From Catellatospora vulcania (GTDB lineage Bacteria > Actinomycetota > Actinomycetes > Mycobacteriales > Micromonosporaceae): a stretch of 64,000 nucleotides of DNA. Where the stretch lies: assembly GCF_009720385.1 (NCBI RefSeq), contig NZ_WARX01000020.1, positions 222,757-286,756 on the forward strand. Direction: 5' to 3'. The notes beneath the pieces are model-generated. The model saw nothing but the letters and a program-made list of their open reading frames with translations, was not told the origin of the DNA and did not search any database. Both the position numbers and the translations under genes were made by a program. Of this stretch, positions 52,630 to 61,600 are shown one piece after another; position 1 is the first letter of the stretch, and each line of letters opens with the position of its first letter.

Positions 52630-55600
52630 CCCCGGCTCCTCAAGATCTCAAGCACGGCACTGACCACCGCTTCAAGATTCTCCACGCTCAGGGGGTCACC
52701 CGTCTCCGGGGCCAGCACCGACATGTCCAGCGGCACCAGTCCCATCCCGCGGTACTGGACGAACTGGTGCAGCGGGTTGTGCCGCGGCGCGAGGAAGTGC
52801 GCCGCGTAGACACCGTCCGCGGTGCCCTCGACCCACGCGCCCTCCTCGTCCTCATCGGGCTCCCAGCAGCGCGGATCCGCGGAGTTGTACGGCACACCCT
52901 CCTCGATCAGGCGGGACTCCACGTATTCGTGGGCCAGCAGCAGTGCGAAGCCCCGCACCTCGATGTCGTCCGGGAAGTTCCCGGCGTAGGCCCGCAGCCA
53001 GGGCCGGGAATTGTGGTGGTAGGCCGGGAACCAGACACCGCGCTCGACCTGGCCCGGCCCGACGGCGACGTCGTGCGTGTCGACGAAGAGGTTCCGCCAG
53101 GCCCGCTCGATGATCTCCGGCGGGTGCCCGGTGTATGACGCGACCCGGTCGACGACGTCGGCCCAGCCCCGGATCCTCGCGTAGTCGTCCTGCGCGCCCG
53201 GCTCGGACTCGCCGCCGTGCCGGATGCCCTCACCCGGCGGCTGACCCGCCGGCGCACCACCCGGATCGGGCAGCGCACCGGCCGGTTCCTGCGGGCCCGT
53301 CTGCTCCTCCGGAACCGGATCGACCAGCTTCTCCAGGACAGGCCCGGCCTGCTGCTCGGGGACGGCCTTCTTCTCCAGGCTGACGCCGCCCTGCTGATCC
53401 GGCGCGGCCTTCTTCTCCAGGCTCACGCCGCCCTGCTGATCCGGCGCGGCCTTCTTCTCCAGGCTCACGCCGCCCTGCTGATCCACCGCAGGAGCGGCCT
53501 GCTCATCCACGGCGGCCTGGTTCTCCAGCGTCGGGGCCGCCTGCTCGTCGGTGGCCGGGCCGGGTTGCGGGTCGGGGTCGGCCTGCTGATCGGTGACCGG
53601 ATCCGGGGCGGGCTGCGGGTCCGGCGCGGGCTGCGGCGACGGCTGCTGCTGTTGCTGCTGCTGCTGGGCGAGCGCCGCCTGGCCCCACGACGTCTGGGCG
53701 AGGCTGCCGATCGGCTGCGGGTCGCCCTGGGCGTCCAGCAGGATCGCGTGCATGCCGACGACGTTGCCGGTGTTCGACGGGTCGCCGGTGTGCCCGTACA
53801 TCGACACGTTCTCGCTGATCTGGCGGGTCTGCGGGTCCAGGAACAGGATCGTGCCGTTCTGGTTTACCGCCAGCCAGGCGTGCGACGACCCGGCCTGCCA
53901 CTCGGTGACGATCAGCATCGCCGCGCCGTGCCCGGCCTGCTGGAGTTCGTGCGTGACCGCCGCGAAGCCCCAGTCGGACCATTGCTGCACCTGGGCGGCG
54001 GGGGCGGTCGCCATGTTCGGGAACACGGTCTGCCAGGCCCCGCCGACCGCCGCGGCGACGCGCGCCATGCCGCCGGTCTCACCGTTGGCGACCTGGTTGA
54101 CGTCGGTGCCGGCATACGCGTCGAAGGTCCGCGGCGCGGACACCTGCGGCTGCCCCCGCCAGGTCCGCCACGCGGAGATCATGCAGTCCACGCAGTTGAC
54201 GCCGCGAGCCGGATCCAGTTCCGGGCCGCCGTCGTTGGCCAGCCCGAACCAGTTGCCCACCCGCGGGTCGGGCAGCGCTTGCAGGCTGCCGTCGGGATCG
54301 CGCGGCATCGCCGCGGCCAGGTCGTCCTGGTGCTGCTGCAGCGGTGGGCGCAGCCCGCCGCGCTGGCCGTAGACGCGCCCGTCGGGTGCCGGGTCGGCGC
54401 CGTCGAGGGCGCCGTCGTCGGTGTTGGCCGCGGGCCAGTCCGCGTCCGGCACGGTGGTGGTCTGGTTCGCGGTCCAGGCCCCGTTGTACGCCGCTTTGGA
54501 GTACTTGCCGAACTCGGCGGCCGCCTGCTGGTGCTGGTCGGCCCACTGCTCGCACAGCTTGACCTGCTCGGCGTCGGGCTGCTGCTCGGTGTAGAACTGC
54601 GCCCAGGACCGGTACTTGTGCATCTCGGCGAGGTGCTTGGCCGCCTCCGCGGCCAGCGCGTCCGCCTCCTGCTGACGCCGCTGCAGCTCCAGCGACATAC
54701 GCCGGGTCTGCAGACCGGCCCGGTACGGCCACTGCGGGTGGTTCGGGTCGGACGGGTCCATGCCGACCGGCTCGGGCGGCGTGCTGCCCGGCATCGGCGG
54801 GGTCTGCGGGTCGGCCGCGGTCGCCGGGTCGGCGTCACCGGCCAAGGCGGCATCGCCGGTTTGGTTCGCGTCGTCGGTTAGGGCTGCGTCTCCTGGGCGC
54901 GGCGACGGTGCGACTCCGCGAAGATCTCCTCGATCTCCGCCTCGCTCGGCAGCGGGCCGGTCCCCTGCGAGATCGCCAGCGAGATCCGTTCGGCTGCCGC
55001 CCGGTCCACCGGACGACGCCGGTCGTCCCAGCTCAGGCTGTTCATGATCTCCGACACCGCGTCCGGGCGATACCGCCAGCCCCCCGCTCGGTGGTCGTAC
55101 ATCAGCGCCTCCCGGGTCCCCGGGCCCTTGACGATCAGACCCGTCGGTTCCTGGTCCGGGTGGTACTCGATGTCCCTCACGTAGAGAGCGAAGTAGTGCA
55201 GCATCCTCTTCCCTCAGGTTGGGGGCCACCTTGGGGGTGACCGCGAAGTCGTCCGGGTCGAGGTCGAACTCGGCGATCAGGTCGGCGAGGGTGCGGCCCT
55301 CCTGCGCCAGCTGCGTACGCAGCTCGTCCAGCACTTCCGGCTGCTCGGCGAGGAACTTGGCCAGGCCGTTGTCCTTGGCCGAGTCGCCGCCCATGCCCGC
55401 CGGGATCGCGTCCATGATACCGGCGCGGCGGTTGGCCTCGATCATCGACAGCAGGGCGCGCAGGCGCTGCTCGGCCGGCAGGCTGTCGTCGCGCAGCACC
55501 TCGTAGTCGTGGTGGGTCTGCTGCCACAGCTCGAACGACTGCTGGGTCGGGAACTGCACCTCGAAGTACGTGCCGTCCTCGGCCCGGAACGTGGCGTTGG

Positions 55601-58600
55601 TGCCGTAGAAGCGGTTGCCCGGACGCCAGAAGTCCTTCGGCGGCCCGTCCAGCACGTAACCGCGCTCGGCCATCTCGGCGACCAGCGCATCGAGCGCCGG
55701 GCGGTAGGCGTCGCCGTCCGGCATGACGACCGAGAAGCGCACCGCGTCGTTGATGGTGGCGGCGAAGTGCTCGGGCCCGTGCGCCTGGCCTTCCAGCAGG
55801 TACTTGCGCTGCAACGACGACCGGCTCTTGTACCGGGTGTCGTCGGTGTCCGCCAGCAGGTGCAGGTCCGCGCCCGAGTGCTCGGGCGAGCCGTTGACGG
55901 CCGCCATCGAGTCCTGGATGTCGGCCATGATCTCGGCCGAGCGCTGCCGCGAGGTCTCGTAGACCTCGTCGAGCATGGCGAACTCTTCGGGCGACAGGTC
56001 CTGCGGCGTCGGCTCCGGCTCGAAGAACCGGCCCATCGGCTCCGGCGGTGGGCCTGCCGGATCGGACGGTCCCGCGTTGTCTAGTCCAGCGTCCCCGCTG
56101 CGCGGCGGCGGTGGGACTCCCGGAACACTTCGAGGATCTCCTCCTCGCTCGGCATCGGGTCGGTCCCCTTCGTGATCGCCATCGCGATCTGCTCGGCCTC
56201 GGCCCGCTTCACCGGCCTGCGCCGGAAGTCGTAGTCCTCCCGGCCCAGGATGTACCCCGCCGTCTCCGGGTCGTACCGCCAGCTCTGGGCCCGATGGTCC
56301 CAGATCATGTGCTCCCGGTAGCCCTGTCCCGAGATGATCAGGCCCACTGGCTCCTGGTCCGGGAAGTCCTCGATGTCCTTGCGGTAGATGGCCTTGTAGT
56401 ACAACATCGATTTCCTCCAAGCTGGCGGCGACCTCAGGGGTGATCGGGAAGTCGTCCGGCGTGAGGTCGTACTCGGCGATGATCTCGCCGACGGTACGGC
56501 CCTCCTCCGCAAGCTGCTCGGTGAACGCGCCCCAGACCTGGTCGTTGTTGACGATCCATTTGGCCAGACTCGCGTCCTTGGCCCGGTCTCCCGAGACGCC
56601 CGGCGGAATGGCGTCGAGCATACCGGCCTGGCGATTGACCTCCAGCATGTGCAGGAACGCCCGGACCCGGGCCTCCGGGGTGGCCCTGTCGTCCCGGAGC
56701 ACCTCGTAGTCGCGGTGGGTGGCGTGCCATACCTGGTAGGACCGCTCGGTCGGGAACTGCACCTCGAACAGAGTGCCGTCGGGCGCCCGGAACGTGGTGT
56801 TCATGCCGTAGAAGCGGTTGCCCGCACGCCAGAAGTTGTTGATTTTTCCTTCGAGCTCGTAGCCGGCCGCCGTCAACTGCGCGACGACCGCGTCCAGCGC
56901 CGGCTGGTATCCGGCGCCGTCGGGCAGCTGGATCGAGAAGCGTACCGAGTCGTTGACCGTCGACGCGAACTGCTCCGGGCCACCCTGCCGGCCTTCGAGC
57001 AGGTACTTGCGCTCCAGCGACTCCCGGCTCTTGGCCCTGTGCTCGGGATCGCGCAGCGGCAGCGAGCCCTCGGGCAGCCCCAGTTCCGCCTCCACCGCAG
57101 CGGTCATCCGCTGCAGGTCGCCCAGGACGCGCTCGGATGCCTCCAGCGCCCGCTCGTAGACGTCGTCGAGCATGCCGTCCTCGTAGCCGTCCGGCCGGTC
57201 GGACGGCGGCGGCCCGAAGAAGCGGCCCATCGGGTCCGGCGGCGGTCCCGCCGGCGGCTGCGCCGGGGGCGCGGGGTCGCCCGGATCGGTGTCGCCGTCA
57301 CGCTGCGCGGGCACCGCGGGCGGGCCGGCCTGGTCAGCCGGCGTCCCGGCGGGGCGCTGCGCCGCGTCGGACAAGTCCACCGACGCGTCCGTGGCGAGAT
57401 CGGGCGATGCCGCCGTGTCCGCGGACGGGGTCAGTCCTCGTCCTGCGGCGGGGCTCCCTTCCACTGGAAGATCCAGAGGATCGTCTCCTCGTCGGGGAGC
57501 GCTTCGGTTCCCTTCGTGATCTCCAGCATCAGGGCTTCCGCCTCGGTCCGACTGATCTGGTCGAACTTCTCCACGTTCTCCGGCTTGTCCGTGAACTCGT
57601 CGATCGACCACGGGTCGTAGACCCAGGCCTTCTGGTCGTAGTCCCACAGCATCGCGTCCGGGTACGTCCCCGTCACGAAGATCCCCCGGGGCAGGCCGTC
57701 CCCCTTGCGCCTGACGTAGCTCTGGTAGTAGCGAATCATCGATGTCCTCCAGCCGGGCGGCCAGTTCCGGGTTGACGGGTGTGTCCTGGCTGTCGAGGCC
57801 GAACTCGGCGAGGATCGACGCGAAGCCGTCGTGCGAGACGCCCTGCTGATCCAACCACGCTCGGTAGGCCTGCCAGATCTCGGGCTTGTTGGAGATCCAG
57901 GTGGTGAGGCTGGTGTCGATCACCGGCGGCACCCGCTCAGCGTCCTCGTCCGAGGGGTCGGGGTCCGGGAAGCGCTCCCGCACGAAATCGTCGATACCGG
58001 GCGGAACGGCCTCGTTGAGGCCGAGCTCACGGTTGACCGCGAGCATGCTCAGCAGCGCATGCACCCGGCGCGGTTCCAGCTCGTTCTTCTGACGGAAGAC
58101 CGCGTAGGCGTCATGCGTCTGTTCCCACGCGCGGAACGACTCGGCCGTGGGGAACTGGATCTCCATCAAGCCGCCGTCGGGGGCTTTGAAGGTGGCGTTC
58201 AGACCTTGGTAGCGGTTGCCGGGCCGGAAGAAGTTCTTGAGATCGGTCAGCTCGTAACCGGCGTCCTCCAACGCGGCGATCGCCTGACGCAAACTGCCCA
58301 TGTACTCCGGGCCGCCGGGCAACTGCAGGCTGAACCGAGCCGCATCGTTGACCTCGCCGGCGAACTGGTCGACACCTTGCCGCCGGCCCTCGGTCCAGAA
58401 CTTGCGCTCCAGCGAGCTCTGCGATTTGACCATCTGCCCGGTGCCGCGAAGCCGCACCTGCGGCTCGGGCTCCGGCGTGAAGTCCGGGTCGTTCGGATCG
58501 CCTTCGATCTCCTCGTCCAGCACCCTGTCGGTGGTGACGTTCCGCGCCGCGTTGAGGTCTATGGCGATACGGCGCAGCACCGGTAGCGCCGTCTCCGCTC

Positions 58601-61600
58601 GGCTCACCGCAGCCGCGCGCAGGTCGTTCAGCACCTCCTGCTGGTGCGGGTTGAGCTCGACCAGGGGACGGTCCGGGCCGGGCGGCTTGCCGATCGTCGC
58701 CGGGGTGACGTCCGAGCCGTAAAGGCGGCCCGGCAGCAGGCTGCGCTGCTCGGCGGCACGGAACAGAGCCGCCTCACCGAAGGTCGTGGGCACCGTGCCT
58801 GCCTGGTGAACCACTGGGCCGCGGTCGCCGCCGACCACCAGGCGGCCGTCGACCATCCGGATGTCCGTCGCGAGCGGTCTGCGGTACTTGTCGCGATCCG
58901 GGTCCTCGGCCTCGGGCATGCTGCTGAGCGGCTCGTCCGGCCGGTGCACACACACCGGGACCGAGGTGAGCCCCGCCACCCGGGCGGCGCGCATCCGGCG
59001 GTTGTCCATGCTGGACATCGAGCCGTCGCCCCACGCGATGACGTGCGCCGGGCCGCCGCGCCAGCCGGTCTCGGCCATCTGCGCGGCGAACTCGTCCATG
59101 CTCAGGTCGCCGCTGTTCGGGCTGACCGAACGCTGGGTGAACCGCAGGTCCTGCGGGTTGGTCAGCGCCGTCTGCGGCAGCAGCGCCTCCAGCCGTGCCC
59201 GTTCGGCGTCGTCGAGCACCGACGGGTCCGGATAGCCGAGGTCGGCCATGGTCGCCTCGCCCACCCCGAGGTCGGCCATCTCCTCGTCGGTGAGCGGGCG
59301 CTGCATGTCCGCGTCGAGCTGCGTCGCGTGCACCCCGGCCGGGGCGGCGGCCGGGTCCGGCTGGCCCTGGTACTGCGACCAGGCCCCGGTCGGCGCGCCG
59401 TCCATCACGGACTGCTCCCCGTCCGGCCCGATCACCATGGCGTCCATCTGGATGATGCCGTCGGTGTAGGGCGGGGTGGTCGTCGGCGTGCCGGGCGGCT
59501 GCTGCGGGTCGGCGTACATGATGACGCCGCCGTCGTTGAAGACCGGCCAGGTGTGCGCGGTGCCGTCGGACGAGTGGTGGATGATCACGGCCATCGCGCC
59601 CGGTCCGGCCTGGCGCAGCTGGTCGGCCAGGCGGGCGTACGACGCGTCGACCGTCTGCCGGGCCGCCTGGCGGTCCAGGCCCCGGGTGTCCGGGCACAGC
59701 TGCTGCAACCGGCCGCCGAAGAAGTCCTCGATGCGATGCGGCCCGCGCGGCTCCGGGCCGGACGGATGGTCCGGGTTCCCGCTGGCAAACCCGTCGAGGG
59801 TACGCGGCGCGGCGCAGCGCGGCCGTCCGTGCAGCCACGTGTCGGCGACCGACAGCAGCACGTCGACGCAGTTCACCGCGCGGGTCGGGTCGGCCTGCGG
59901 GCCGCCGTCGTTGGCGAAGCGCAGCCATCCCGAGCGCAGCGGCGGGAACTGCAGCGGGCGGCCGTCCGCGTCGCGCGGGACCGCGTTCTCCAGGTCGAGC
60001 TGGTGCTGGGTGAGCACCGGGCGGTAGCCGCCGCGCTGGTCGTAGCGGCGGGTCGCGTCGACCGACGGCGGCTGATCGGTGCCGGTCAGCGCCGAGGTGT
60101 CGTCGGTGGTGACGCCGCCGCGGGTGAAGTCCGCGCCGTCGTGGCGGTTCAGCGCGTCCCAGGCCGCCGCGGCGAGCGCACCGGGCCTGCCCATCGAGGC
60201 GAGGATCTCGCGCCGCTGCGCGCGCAACCCGCCGTGGTACGCGTCGCTCCAGCGCCGCGCCTCGGCCCGGCTGCGCTCGCCGTCGCGCCGCCCGTCGGCG
60301 GCCGGGGGCCTGGTGTCGGTGTCCGGGCCGGGGCCGCGGGTGTCCGTGCCGGGCACGACGGCGACCACGGGCGTCGCAGGGTCGGTCTGCGTGGCCGGGG
60401 CCGGCTGCGGGCGGGCCGGGTCGCCCGGCGTCTGCTGGGCCGGGGCCGGCTGCTGGTTGGTCGACGGGCTCTGCGGCGCGGTCGTCTGCCCCTGGTGCTG
60501 CGCGTTGGCCGGGTTCTGCGACGCCGGTTGCTGCGTGGCCGTGGAGCCCTGCGTGCTGGTGGACGGGGTCGTGCCCTGCGGACCGGTGGTGGTGCCGCTC
60601 TGGTTCGCCGGGTTGGTCTGCGCCCCGGTGCTCGCCTGTGCCGTGGGCCCGGTCTGCGTGGACGGCGTCTGCGCGTTGGTGTTCGCCTGCGTGGACGGCG
60701 TGCTGGTCGTGGAGGCGTTGGCCTGCGCGGACGGCGTGGTCGTGGAAGCGTTCGTCGTGGTGGCGTTCGTCGTGGTGGCGTTCGTCGTGGTGGCGTTCGT
60801 CGTGGTGGCGTTCGTCGTGGTGGCGTTCGTCGTGGTGGCGTTCGTCGTGGTGGCGTTCGTCGTGGTGGCGCTCGTCGTGGTGGCGCTCGTCGTGGTGGCG
60901 CTCGTCGTGGGGGACGGCGTCGTCACGGAGGCGTTGGTCTGCGTCGACGGGGTGGTCGTCGAGGCATTGGCCTGGACGGACGGGCCGGTCTGGGTCGGCG
61001 TGCCGGTCTGCGCGGTCAGGCCGGCCTGTGTCGACGGGCCGGTCACGGTGACACCCGCGGTGGGCCGCGCGCTGCTCGCCGGGTTCGCGCTGGTCGAAGC
61101 GGACGTGTTCGACCCCGATGCGTTCGACCCGGGGGCCGTGCCGGAACCCGACGTGGACGTGGACCCGGACGGGCCGCCCGAGCCGGTGCCGCTACCGCCA
61201 GCGGCGGAGCCCGTGCTCGGCGAGGTTCCGCCGGCCGAGGTCGAGCCGCCGCCGGAGGCCGAGCCGGACAGACCCCCGGACCCTGACGACACCGAGGTGG
61301 ACGCCGACGCGCCCGCCGAGGGCGCGACGGACGGCGCTGCCGGGGCGGCTGACGTGCCTGCCAGCCCGGACGCGGGGGCGGCGGCCGCAGGTGCGGCGGC
61401 GGCCGGGGAGGCCATGCTCTGCGGAGCTGCCGCCGCCGGGGCGATCACGGTGTTGGCCTGCGCGGAGACGTTCGCGACCGGTGGCGGGGCGGCAGGAGCC
61501 GCCGGGGCCGCGGTCGTTTCGGGCGGGGCCACCCCGGCCAGGCCGCCCGAGCCGCCCGAGCCGGTGCCGGAGCCGCCGTGCGAACCGCCGGAGCCCCCAC

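Noticed and set aside
57230..57237. Separate start codons (PMGRFF Met) for the second and third RelA-like cassettes
   Set aside because: These Met codons have no Shine-Dalgarno sequence, and the frame is open from upstream, so independent genes are not supported here.
60751..60910. Possible CRISPR array
   Set aside because: Units are 15 bp, contiguous, without spacers and in frame with a protein; it is a coding tandem repeat.
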